Origin: an uncultured Pseudomonadota bacterium
GTDB taxonomy: Bacteria; Pseudomonadota; Gammaproteobacteria; Burkholderiales; Eutrophovitaceae
Length of the DNA stretch: 12,304 nucleotides
Direction: 5' to 3'
Assembly: GCA_937983055.1 (NCBI GenBank)
Contig: CALJLA010000237.1
Span: 1 to 12,304 of the forward strand
Below the pieces are notes generated by a model. It was not told where the DNA came from. It was given only the letters and a program-made list of their open reading frames with translations, and did not search any database. The number at the start of each line of letters is the position of its first letter. Within the stretch, counting starts at the first letter, position 1. Position numbers and translations under genes: made by a program. Shown here in pieces: positions 1-5,813 of the stretch.

Positions 1-501
1 GCCGACCGCCCCCGACGCACCGTTGACCAGTACCTTCTCGCCGGCGCGCAGCTTCGCCCGCTGGAAGAAATCCAGCGCCGTCGTGCCGCCGAAGCACAGC
101 GCCGCCGCCTCGTCGAACTCCAGGTTGCCCGGCTTCAACGCCAGCCCGCCGTTCTCCGGCATGCAGCGGTACTCCGCGTGGCAGCCCAGCTTCACGCCCG
201 CGAAGCCGAACACCGCGTCCCCGGCCCTGAACCGGCTGACGCCCGCGCCGACCGATGCCACCGTGCCCGAGAATTCGCTGCCGAGGATGCGCTGCCGCGG
301 CCCGGACAGCCCGAACACCGGCCGCGCGATCAGCCCGAAGCCCGCCGGCATATCCAGGCTGCGCAGCCGCCAGTCTCCCGACGATACCGTGGTCGCGTGG
401 ATTCGAATCAGGACTTCGCCGTTTTCAGGCGACGGCGTCGGCACCTCCTCCATTCTGAGCACATCGGGAGAGCCGTACCGGTCGTAGACGATCGCTTTCA
501 T
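1..501 (-). CDS. MDR-family NAD(P)-dependent oxidoreductase (quinone reductase-like), N-terminal part
   Basis: This is the first 167 residues of a medium-chain dehydrogenase/reductase; the gene runs off the left edge in frame. The start MKAIVYDRYGSPDVL is the classic MDR opening, followed by the GroES-like catalytic domain: GEVLIRIHATTVSSGDWRLR (about 29-48), LGSEFSGTVASVGAGVSRF (about 73-91) and GDAVFGF. The end reaches EKVLVNGASGAVG, the glycine-rich start of the Rossmann NAD(P)H-binding domain. The position of the catalytic zinc cysteine in alcohol dehydrogenases is occupied by SSGDW, so a zinc-free quinone reductase/enoyl reductase type is likelier than a zinc alcohol dehydrogenase. It should be cytosolic and reduce quinones or enones with NADPH. 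No good Shine-Dalgarno is visible before the ATG at 501; the start rests on family convention. GC-rich codon use matches the right-hand core genes. Confidence 0.88.
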   Translation of the reverse strand, partial: MKAIVYDRYGSPDVLRMEEVPTPSPENGEVLIRIHATTVSSGDWRLRSLDMPAGFGLIARPVFGLSGPRQRILGSEFSGTVASVGAGVSRFRAGDAVFGFAGVKLGCHAEYRCMPENGGLALKPGNLEFDEAAALCFGGTTALDFFQRAKLRAGEKVLVNGASGAVG

Positions 502-546
502 TGCAAGGGCCGTGTAAAGAAGCAGTCGCTCGACACATCCACGGTG

Positions 547-972
547 CTACCGCACGCCCTGAGCAGCGGCGCCGAGCTGATCGAACGCCCAGCGATCGCA
601 CTCGTACTCCGACCGCGACTTGTCCAGCCCGTGCGCGATCTCGTGCAGCGTGAGATGGCGCACGACAGCTCGCGCATTGGACAGCAGGTTCACCTCCGAT
701 TCAAACCCGCGCTCCTCCAGCGCCGAGATGACCGCGCCAACCATGGCATGGGACATCCGCTCCGCAAAGAGAATCACGTAGCGGCCGGTCTCAATGTTGC
801 GAAAGATCCGCGCGATTCGAAATCGGTCGTCCTCCGAAAGCCCGCGCTCATGGCACCAGCCCTGAATGCTCGGCACGATCTCGATGGCTTCCATCGGCAG
901 CGCATAGCGCTCGACAATGCGAACAATCTCGTCGTAATGCGCGCGAACGTCGATCTCGGTCGTTGGTCGCAT
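547..972 (-). CDS. Small HExxH zinc metallopeptidase-like protein (minigluzincin/ImmA-like)
   Basis: A 141-residue protein with a complete gluzincin-type zinc site near the C-terminus: HEIAH at 110-114, in a helix after LTL, and ExxxD (EYECD) at 122-126, so E122 is the probable third ligand, followed by WAFDQL. The same layout occurs in M48 and ImmA/IrrE peptidases, but with only a 7-residue gap between HExxH and the glutamate and almost no C-terminal extension, this is a stripped-down version. There is no signal peptide or membrane segment, so it should act in the cytosol. The first 80 residues look helical and are not recognised. AGAGGA lies three bases before the ATG at 972, a short spacing. 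It is 204 bp downstream of the TOPRIM gene on the same strand. ImmA-like peptidases often cleave repressors or antitoxins; whether this one does is unknown. Proteolysis is inferred from the motif only. Confidence 0.72.
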   Translation of the reverse strand: MRPTTEIDVRAHYDEIVRIVERYALPMEAIEIVPSIQGWCHERGLSEDDRFRIARIFRNIETGRYVILFAERMSHAMVGAVISALEERGFESEVNLLSNARAVVRHLTLHEIAHGLDKSRSEYECDRWAFDQLGAAAQGVR

Positions 973-1176
973 CGATCCTCTGTCTATGACCGCAGCCGGA
1001 GTCCGTTAGAACGTCGTTTTCAGTGTAAGAAAAGCCTGTCTAAGCTCGCAAAGCGCGACAGATTCCGGCTCTGCTTGCAATCGGTCAGTCACTTAGCGTG
1101 GTCCGACCCGGACGCAGGTAGAACGTCGCTAAACCTTGCTCATCGTTGACTGCGCGGCGAACGACTAATCTGCCGG
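973..1176. other. Intergenic gap with a repeated 10-mer
   Basis: This 204-bp gap separates the TOPRIM gene from the small metallopeptidase. I see no ORF, tRNA or convincing terminator. The 10-mer TAGAACGTCG occurs at 1007-1016 and again at 1119-1128 in the same orientation, with similar flanks (GTCCG/GACGC before, T/C-rich start then A or T after). A weak CTGTC...GACAG inverted pair lies near 1036-1062. The repeats might be binding sites for a regulator of the small metallopeptidase gene or chance. Confidence 0.3.
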
Positions 1177-1752
1177 CTATCGCTCAATCCATTCGCAATG
1201 CACTTCAGCATTCTTGACGCTGTTGTAAAGCCGCGCAAACGACTCGCACTTCTGCGCGATTGCCGATGCCGAACACTTGTTGAGCAGGCGCACGCCGTCC
1301 ACCCGCTCGGAGTACGTAAGTTCGCGTACGCGGAACGCTTGCTTCAATCGACTCTTCCCACCAAAGCCCTCCGCGCCATCAGTGACGTCTACGATGAGGT
1401 CCTCAGACAAGAGTGCACGGCTATCCGCGATAATCCAGTTCTCAACCATGCGATCAGCGAAGTGAACGGATATATCAGTATTGATCCCAAGCCCCCGAAG
1501 CTCAGAGAGCAACTCCGCTTCACATTCACTCGCGCCTCTATCGCGCATCTCGCGATCTAAGATTACAAAGACCTTAGATGGATTCTTTATCGTCAAAAGA
1601 ATTGCCCTTACCATCAAGGCCAGTCGCCCGAGAGCAACATCCTCTCCGTTTGACGGGACTCTTCTAATGATGCTTTGTGTTCCACATTGTTTCTGTAGAA
1701 AATCCTTCTCTAATTCTCCCTCGACCACAAAGACGACTTTCCCCTTAGGCAT
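1177..1752 (-). CDS. TOPRIM-like (DUF4276-type) putative nuclease, partner of the AAA ATPase
   Basis: A 191-residue cytosolic protein with a TOPRIM-type layout. A first beta strand VVFVVEGELEKDFL carries the conserved Glu (E11), and a second strand VFVILDRE gives a D66-x-E68 acidic pair. A later FADRMVENWIIAD (98-110) resembles the E-x-W-[IL]-x-A-D segment of DUF4276 proteins, and the helical tail with SFARLYNSV also fits that family. In TOPRIM enzymes these acidic residues hold Mg2+ for DNA or RNA cleavage; DxE replaces the commoner DxD. The ATG at 1752 overlaps the last 8 bases of the ATPase gene, with GGAG nine bases upstream, so the two are translationally coupled. In related pairs (OLD, AbiL/RloAB, PARIS) the ATPase holds or activates the TOPRIM effector when phage is sensed. 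The same role here is inferred from context and motifs. RloB or DUF4435 membership is the main alternative. Confidence 0.72.
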   Translation of the reverse strand: MPKGKVVFVVEGELEKDFLQKQCGTQSIIRRVPSNGEDVALGRLALMVRAILLTIKNPSKVFVILDREMRDRGASECEAELLSELRGLGINTDISVHFADRMVENWIIADSRALLSEDLIVDVTDGAEGFGGKSRLKQAFRVRELTYSERVDGVRLLNKCSASAIAQKCESFARLYNSVKNAEVHCEWIER

Positions 1753-3112
1753 CTTCTAGCGCTCCGGCCAGATAGTAAAAGCCAAGCCCGAATCCAGTTT
1801 CCCCAATGAGCTCTCTGAGGTGCCCAGGATTCTCTACTCTTCGAGCTACGGTTCGGCTACCCTTTGAACCCACAACAATAACTTCCTCTGGTTCGGCCGC
1901 ATTGAGTATTGTTTCGCTATGGGAGGACATGAACATGTACGAAGTGTTCTGAAGATGATCCCGCACTAACTTGATCGCTTCCCTTTGAACAAACGGATGC
2001 ACGAAATTCTCCGGCTCCTCGATGGCCAGAATGTTCGAATTACTGAATATTGCCGTTACAAAAGCCATCCATTTCAATGTGCCGTCCGAAAGGGTTGCTA
2101 ACGGAATCTGCGATTTTTCTCTGCCCTCAAGCGTTACCCTCACTCGAATGGTGTTCTCGAACTGGTCATTGGTTACTGTCAGCGAAGCCATCTGAGGGTA
2201 TGCAAGGCGAAAGAACTCCATAAGCCTGTCAAGCTTTACTGATGACACGAACACTTCTTCCTGTGCACGAAACCACATCGTGCGGTACGCGGCACCAGTC
2301 TTGGGTATGCCCCGCTTTATCGCGAATAGACTCGCGTACAGTCCCGAGCCGTCCGCCCGAATTCCGGGCGGCTTCGCGGAATCCTCTGGAAGCCGAATGC
2401 GCGATGGATGAGGGTTAAAGATCATTCCTCTTCTAAAATCACTCAGGAACGGCACCCCAAATTCTGAAGGCAGGACGGAATAGGAAACAACTAGCAGAGA
2501 AACATCTGAAGTTAGCATCTGCGATATCGCCTGCTCTGGAGACGACTCTCGAGTCGACCTAATTGGCCGGAACTCCTGCTTGAACTCCGCAGTCATATCA
2601 GCTTGTTGGCAACTCACACTCCCATCGGGTCGCCCAGATACCGATAAGTGTGCATCCCACTCTTTAATGTCCTTGGCGTCGAGATTCGACGCCTCAGTGA
2701 GTCTGAGCTTTAAGGATTGTTGGGCAAAGAAGACACTTTCTCTATCTTCGGAAAGCTGCAGAGTAAATGCGTATTGGAAGTAGAGCGTCCGATTGTCCTC
2801 GGGCGTGGAAGAATTGTCCCGAAATCGCAATCTAAACTGAACGTCTGCTTTGCTGTGGCCTTCTATTGTCGCTTTAATTCTCGACTGGTATCGATTTGCG
2901 CCAAGCTTCCGAAATACCGCGCCGCTACCGCCGAGATGACTTACGATTGAAGAAAGATCGCTCTTAGCGAGTTCAGAAAGAAACCCTAGAAAGCTTATGA
3001 TATTTGTCTTGCCACCGCCGTTAGGCCCTACAAGTAGATTGAGGCCTGGACGAAGATCAAGGCTAAAACGGACGAGGGAGCGAAAGCCGTCAACTTTTAT
3101 ACTAGTAATCAT
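1745..3112 (-). CDS. OLD/RecF-like AAA family ATPase (AAA_21 type)
   Basis: A 455-residue ABC/SMC-type ATPase. The N-terminus MITSIKVDGFRSL is the usual beta strand before the P-loop. Walker A is GPNGGGKT at 29-36, the ABC-signature-like segment is LSDGT at 341-345, Walker B is ILAIEEPEN at 361-369, and a switch histidine sits in SSHS at 396-399. The middle (about 230-262) has the NPHPSRIRLPED...IRADGSGL segment typical of AAA_21/AAA_15 predicted ATPases. All catalytic motifs are intact. About 455 residues suits stand-alone OLD-like ATPases that lack a fused TOPRIM domain; here the TOPRIM is the next, overlapping gene. Codon use is clearly less GC-rich than in flanking core genes. No good Shine-Dalgarno precedes the ATG at 3112; a TATAGT hexamer lies about 47 bases upstream. 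Likely role: sensor/regulatory ATPase of a two-gene anti-phage system; a DNA-repair role is the alternative. Confidence 0.88.
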   Translation of the reverse strand: MITSIKVDGFRSLVRFSLDLRPGLNLLVGPNGGGKTNIISFLGFLSELAKSDLSSIVSHLGGSGAVFRKLGANRYQSRIKATIEGHSKADVQFRLRFRDNSSTPEDNRTLYFQYAFTLQLSEDRESVFFAQQSLKLRLTEASNLDAKDIKEWDAHLSVSGRPDGSVSCQQADMTAEFKQEFRPIRSTRESSPEQAISQMLTSDVSLLVVSYSVLPSEFGVPFLSDFRRGMIFNPHPSRIRLPEDSAKPPGIRADGSGLYASLFAIKRGIPKTGAAYRTMWFRAQEEVFVSSVKLDRLMEFFRLAYPQMASLTVTNDQFENTIRVRVTLEGREKSQIPLATLSDGTLKWMAFVTAIFSNSNILAIEEPENFVHPFVQREAIKLVRDHLQNTSYMFMSSHSETILNAAEPEEVIVVGSKGSRTVARRVENPGHLRELIGETGFGLGFYYLAGALEDA

Positions 3113-3365
3113 AATTGCGTGAAGCTCGAAAGCATCCTGATTTTTTTCTTAATGGTGAACTATATTCTACGACCAGACGCGATCTACCATTGGTGTTACT
3201 CGCGTCGGTGTCGATTTGTGGCCAAGCGTTGTTGCTAAACGCGCCCTTGACCTCACTCATTTTGGAAACGTGAAGAACCCTTCACCTTTGTATTCTTTGA
3301 GCGCGGAGAGTAGCCGTGATCAACCGCCTCTGCTATCGCGGTGCCAGTTCTAGAACTTCACCACG
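3113..3365. promoter_or_regulatory. Intergenic region likely carrying the ATPase-TOPRIM promoter
   Basis: This 253-bp gap between the M48-type gene and the ATPase gene holds no ORF I can support. The part nearest the ATPase is AT-rich. On the minus strand GAATATAGTTC contains TATAGT (3164-3159), one mismatch from the sigma-70 -10 consensus, which would give a leader of roughly 40 nt. No convincing TTGACA-like -35 is found at 16-18 bp spacing, so the promoter call is weak. The other half holds a terminator-like stem-loop, listed separately. Confidence 0.3.
3267..3288 (-). terminator. Candidate terminator stem-loop after the M48-type gene
   Basis: GTGAAG and CTTCAC form a perfect 6-bp stem around a 4-base loop (3270-3285). 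AAA/TTT pairs extend it beyond a single C-C mismatch. On the minus strand the 3' side reads GTTTCC, so the U-tract is short. It lies about 80 bp past the stop of the M48-type gene and could end that transcript before the ATPase promoter. The stem is small, so a chance inverted repeat is possible. Confidence 0.35.
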
Positions 3366-4421
3366 TCAATACCGAATACACCGCCATCTTGCGCCAAGCT
3401 TCTTCTGTCCGACAGATTCTGGAGTTATGAACAAGAACGGGGACGTCATCGCTGACGCGTTCTCTGCAAGACGCCGCCAGCCCCCTCCTTCCGACCAATG
3501 CGAGGACCCATCGACGTTTAGTATTGAGAGCGCAAGCTCAACCTTCCCGTAATTTCCGGCCGTGTCCCGACAGTTTCCTTCCGTCGCTGCCGGCGAGCCG
3601 CTGCAACGCCACGAGGCGCCGCCCTGCTTCGTGCCCGAACTGCCTGGCACCTCAAAGCCAAACGTCGGGGTCAATTGCCACTCGCCCTCCTGCCGTGACA
3701 CCCACTCTCCGTATGCGTGAGACTTTCCGTCCAGGTTTCGCACATCTACAGTCAACTGTACGCGCCCCGCATTTCCATCTACAAGACAATGGGCTGGAAT
3801 CGTGCGAGCTGTAGTACGGGGAGTTTTTCTGCAGGCTGGATTAGTACTGCAACTTTCTGTCCACCCGTTCGTAATGGCAGCTAAGCGGTCATGCTTTGCC
3901 GGATGGGTCGGGGACGCGGTTGGGTTGCCGAATCGCTCCATCGCTCTTCTTGCCTCATCAAGACTTGCACCCAACTTCTCCAGGACGAAACCAGAAAAAT
4001 AGTCTGCCTCAAGTTCGAATTTTGGTTGGCTACCGATCTGCGACAGCGTGTGGCCGTTTAGGTGATGTCCTATTTCGTGGGCCATTACGCTTACCGCTGC
4101 CCATTTCGTTCCAGTTTGCTGTGTAAGACTGCGGACGAAGTACTGGTCATAAAGAATGAAGCGCCTCCCACCGTAAATTGCGGCCGCCGCATTGGGAACG
4201 CCTGCAGCCTTAATTTCGAAGTTGGGAGCAAGGCCGGAAACGCGGATGATGTCTTTTATTACGGCTTCCGCCTCTTCATCGGACGCAAACGTTGTCACAC
4301 GCTCTGGCAACTTCTCACCAAAGTAACTGCAACTAACGCGACCGACGTCGACTGTGTCGCCCACCTGTGCAACAGCTACTGTTTGACCCAATAACATCAA
4401 GCAGAGCAGATACGCTCGCAT
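3366..4421 (-). CDS. Secreted M48-type zinc metallopeptidase with duplicated C-terminal domain
   Basis: A 351-residue exported protein. MRAYLLCLMLLGQTVAVAQ is a signal peptide, with likely cleavage after AVA at residue 18. The peptidase core has HEIGHHLNGH (zinc site H115/H119, catalytic E116), FELEAD at 135-140 (third ligand E136) and THPAKHDR, the usual M48 THP motif after the active site. There are no membrane helices beyond the signal, so it should be periplasmic or secreted, unlike HtpX. After about residue 200 come two similar tandem units of about 60 residues (about 212-273 and 284-348). Each has G-x-x-G-[RK]-V-[QE]-L, N-x-DG-x-SH, an aromatic F near the middle and G-A-x-W-R-C at the end, with a cysteine at each end that could form a disulphide. 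I do not recognise this domain. The ATG at 4421 is chosen over one 11 codons upstream because GAGGAGG precedes it and the signal peptide then starts cleanly. Lower-GC codons match the ATPase pair. Confidence 0.85.
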   Translation of the reverse strand: MRAYLLCLMLLGQTVAVAQVGDTVDVGRVSCSYFGEKLPERVTTFASDEEAEAVIKDIIRVSGLAPNFEIKAAGVPNAAAAIYGGRRFILYDQYFVRSLTQQTGTKWAAVSVMAHEIGHHLNGHTLSQIGSQPKFELEADYFSGFVLEKLGASLDEARRAMERFGNPTASPTHPAKHDRLAAITNGWTESCSTNPACRKTPRTTARTIPAHCLVDGNAGRVQLTVDVRNLDGKSHAYGEWVSRQEGEWQLTPTFGFEVPGSSGTKQGGASWRCSGSPAATEGNCRDTAGNYGKVELALSILNVDGSSHWSEGGGWRRLAENASAMTSPFLFITPESVGQKKLGARWRCIRY

Positions 4422-4427
4422 GGCTTG

Positions 4428-4434
4428 CCTCCTC
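4428..4434 (-). promoter_or_regulatory. Ribosome binding site fixing the M48-type start
   Basis: GAGGAGG on the minus strand lies six bases before the ATG at 4421. An in-frame ATG at 4454 has no comparable site and would add a charged stretch before the signal peptide, so this site decides the start. Confidence 0.75.
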
Positions 4435-4509
4435 GCGCCGGTCTTGCATGGCAACCAGCCTGCCTACGCTAATGCATCGTGCGCAGCTAACCTAAGAGAA
4501 TTGGCTACT

Positions 4510-4563
4510 TCAACTTTCCACCTTCCACCCCGGATTCCACGCCACCTCCCACAGGTGCCCGTC
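4510..4563 (-). pseudogene. 3' remnant of a second VOC-family gene
   Basis: The minus strand reads DGHLWEVAWNPGWKVES and a TGA stop. This matches the last 17 codons of the intact VOC gene at 5239-5661, which ends DGHLWEVAWNPGWKVEQ and a TGA stop. By eye 47 of 54 bases agree with 5239-5292. Outside the last codon before the stop and its neighbouring base, the three differences all fall at third codon positions and are silent. Similarity stops abruptly upstream of the GAC codon at 4563-4561, so only the C-terminal tail survives. The silent differences suggest a once-functional homologue rather than a recent local copy. Confidence 0.8.
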
Positions 4564-4759
4564 CGCGCGCTCCGCAGGGCAGCTCAGGCCTTGTCTTTTG
4601 CTTTAGCAACGCTCTGCGCCCATCGTTTGCGAGGTACCCGGGGACTCATGATCGCTTGGTTGCACCTGGTACTTCCCATATTGGAGCGAGCTCCCTGACT
4701 AACTTAACGGTACTCGACACTGCGGGTGTACTCACGTGACGAATCTGGAGGACTTCTCC

Positions 4760-5152
4760 TCACCTTGGAACATAGATGGCCTCACCGGAAACTGTCTGCG
4801 CAGCATCTCCACCCCCGACAAAGAATCCTCCTCCAGAAGCATTCGGGATAAAGGTTCCGTAGGAGGTGCCGCCCTTCTCTCCAACTACAGTTAGCAGCAC
4901 ACCATTCGCACCAATCGACGCGGCGCGCTTCTTGAGTTCATCGACCGCGTAGTTCATAGAGCCTTGCTCCGTGAACCCCATTTCAGATGACGCCTTCACG
5001 ATGCCTATGACTTCGTAGTCTGCTGGAGGCTTCGTATAGAGTTGAACGTCAGTCGGCGAGATTGGCGGTCGCTTCGTTCCGGTAACGACTGCAGACCCGG
5101 AAGCGCAAGCTGACAGCGCACAAATAACTACAAGCATCAAGATCTGTCTCAA
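4760..5152 (-). CDS. Small lipoprotein with TTG start
   Basis: A 130-residue protein starting MRQILMLVVICALSACASGS: a short basic N-region, a hydrophobic core and a lipobox LSAC, so Cys16 would be lipidated and the protein anchored to a membrane facing the periplasm. The rest is one compact domain containing YEVIGIVKASSE, a long helix with DELKKRAASIGANGVLL and a Gly-rich tail ending EAIYVPR. The GANGVLL pattern after an alpha helix recalls small alpha/beta lipoproteins of RcsF/DUF4156 or YbjQ-like fold, but that likeness is weak and no function is claimed. The TTG at 5152 is preferred over the ATG at 5137 because GAGGAG lies five bases before it and it supplies the arginine of the signal peptide. 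The reading frame stays open far upstream, but that part runs through the VOC gene in another frame and is not coding. Confidence 0.8.
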   Translation of the reverse strand: MRQILMLVVICALSACASGSAVVTGTKRPPISPTDVQLYTKPPADYEVIGIVKASSEMGFTEQGSMNYAVDELKKRAASIGANGVLLTVVGEKGGTSYGTFIPNASGGGFFVGGGDAAQTVSGEAIYVPR

Positions 5153-5157
5153 CGTAG

Positions 5158-5163
5158 CTCCTC
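5158..5163 (-). promoter_or_regulatory. Ribosome binding site fixing the lipoprotein TTG start
   Basis: GAGGAG on the minus strand is five bases from the TTG at 5152. The nearest ATG (5137) has no purine-rich site at a suitable distance. Confidence 0.65.
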
Positions 5164-5182
5164 TCTTCGATCTTGGTCTTTT

Positions 5183-5195
5183 CTGTCGTCGACAG
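5183..5195. promoter_or_regulatory. Palindrome in the lipoprotein leader
   Basis: CTGTCG-T-CGACAG is a perfect 6-bp inverted repeat around one base, 31 bp upstream of the lipoprotein start. Its size and near-zero spacer suit a dimeric repressor site better than an RNA hairpin. A single 13-bp palindrome can arise by chance. Confidence 0.25.
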
Positions 5196-5238
5196 CGATG
5201 TTTTCCACTTAGGCCGTCACGGCACAAACTCCCAACCC

Positions 5239-5661
5239 TCACTGCTCCACCTTCCATCCCGGGTTCCACGCCACTTCCCACAGGTGCCCGTCCGGGTCCT
5301 GAAAGTAGCCGGCGTAGCCGCCCCAGAAGGTTTCCTGCGCGGGTTTGACGATGCGGGCGCCGGCTTTGTGGGCCTGGGCGAGGATTTCGTCGACTTCCTG
5401 TTTCGAGGCGACGTTGTGGGCGAGGGAAAACTCGGTGGCGCTGTGCGGCGCCACGGGCAGGCCGGCGTCCCTCGCGAGGTTCTCGCGGGCGAACAGGCCG
5501 AGCTTGACGCCGCCGGCCAGGTCGAAGAACACCGCCGCACCGTGCTCGAACTCGGTGCCGACGATGCCGCGCGTCGGCCAACGCAGGCCGTCGCGGTAGA
5601 AGCGCAGGGCGCGCTCCAGGTCGTCCACGCCCAAAGTGATCAGGGTGACGCGCGGTTTCAT
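5239..5661 (-). CDS. VOC (glyoxalase/bleomycin-resistance) family protein
   Basis: A 140-residue protein with one complete vicinal-oxygen-chelate unit. The first beta strand is VTLITLGVDDL, followed by the ERALRFYRDGLRW helix. The second half has strands around FSLAHNV, the helix DEILAQAHKAGARIVKPAQE and the terminal GYFQDPDGHLWEVAWNP, a near-consensus VOC ending in which E129 would be a metal ligand. The usual first-strand histidine ligand is absent (ITL), so a metal-dependent glyoxalase I reaction is doubtful and the substrate is unknown. These proteins are cytosolic dimers. The ATG at 5661 is chosen because the fold starts there and GGGAG lies seven bases upstream; an in-frame ATG 25 codons earlier adds a non-homologous tail. 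A 17-codon remnant of a second copy's 3' end lies 0.7 kb downstream. Confidence 0.9.
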   Translation of the reverse strand: MKPRVTLITLGVDDLERALRFYRDGLRWPTRGIVGTEFEHGAAVFFDLAGGVKLGLFARENLARDAGLPVAPHSATEFSLAHNVASKQEVDEILAQAHKAGARIVKPAQETFWGGYAGYFQDPDGHLWEVAWNPGWKVEQ

Positions 5662-5776
5662 GCCGGGGCTCCCGATGCAGCGTGCTCCACCGGCCGGCTG
5701 GCGCATGCCATCCGGTTGCGGCAATGCGCGAAGCATACGAGGCCCGGGCGCGCGCGTCCACTCCTGGCCGGGCGGT

Positions 5777-5800
5777 CGGCCGGCGGCAACCCGCCGGCCG
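5777..5800 (-). terminator. GC-rich stem-loop after the MAPEG gene
   Basis: CGGCCGGCGG and CCGCCGGCCG form a perfect 10-bp GC stem with a CAAC (minus strand GTTG) loop, 14 bp past the MAPEG stop codon. No U-tract follows on either strand, so it is either an imperfect terminator, common in GC-rich genomes, or an RNA-stabilising 3' hairpin. Confidence 0.45.
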
Positions 5801-5813
5801 CGGGCGCTGCGGT

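Larger units (their letters stand above)
4422..4759. other. Gene-poor region between lipoprotein and M48-type genes
   Basis: This 338-bp stretch contains the RBS of the M48-type gene and a 54-bp remnant of a VOC gene (both listed). Otherwise I see no ORF with coding character. A small inverted repeat GGAGC-GA-GCTCC lies near 4684-4695. No clear promoter hexamers for the M48-type gene could be picked. Confidence 0.4.

Noticed and set aside
178..1149. A 323-residue open frame on the plus strand
   Set aside because: It overlies the MDR and HExxH genes in antisense, has low-complexity Arg/His-rich composition and crosses a real gap.
3139..3147. T-run as a terminator tail
   Set aside because: No stable stem lies immediately before it on the plus strand, and no plus-strand gene ends there.
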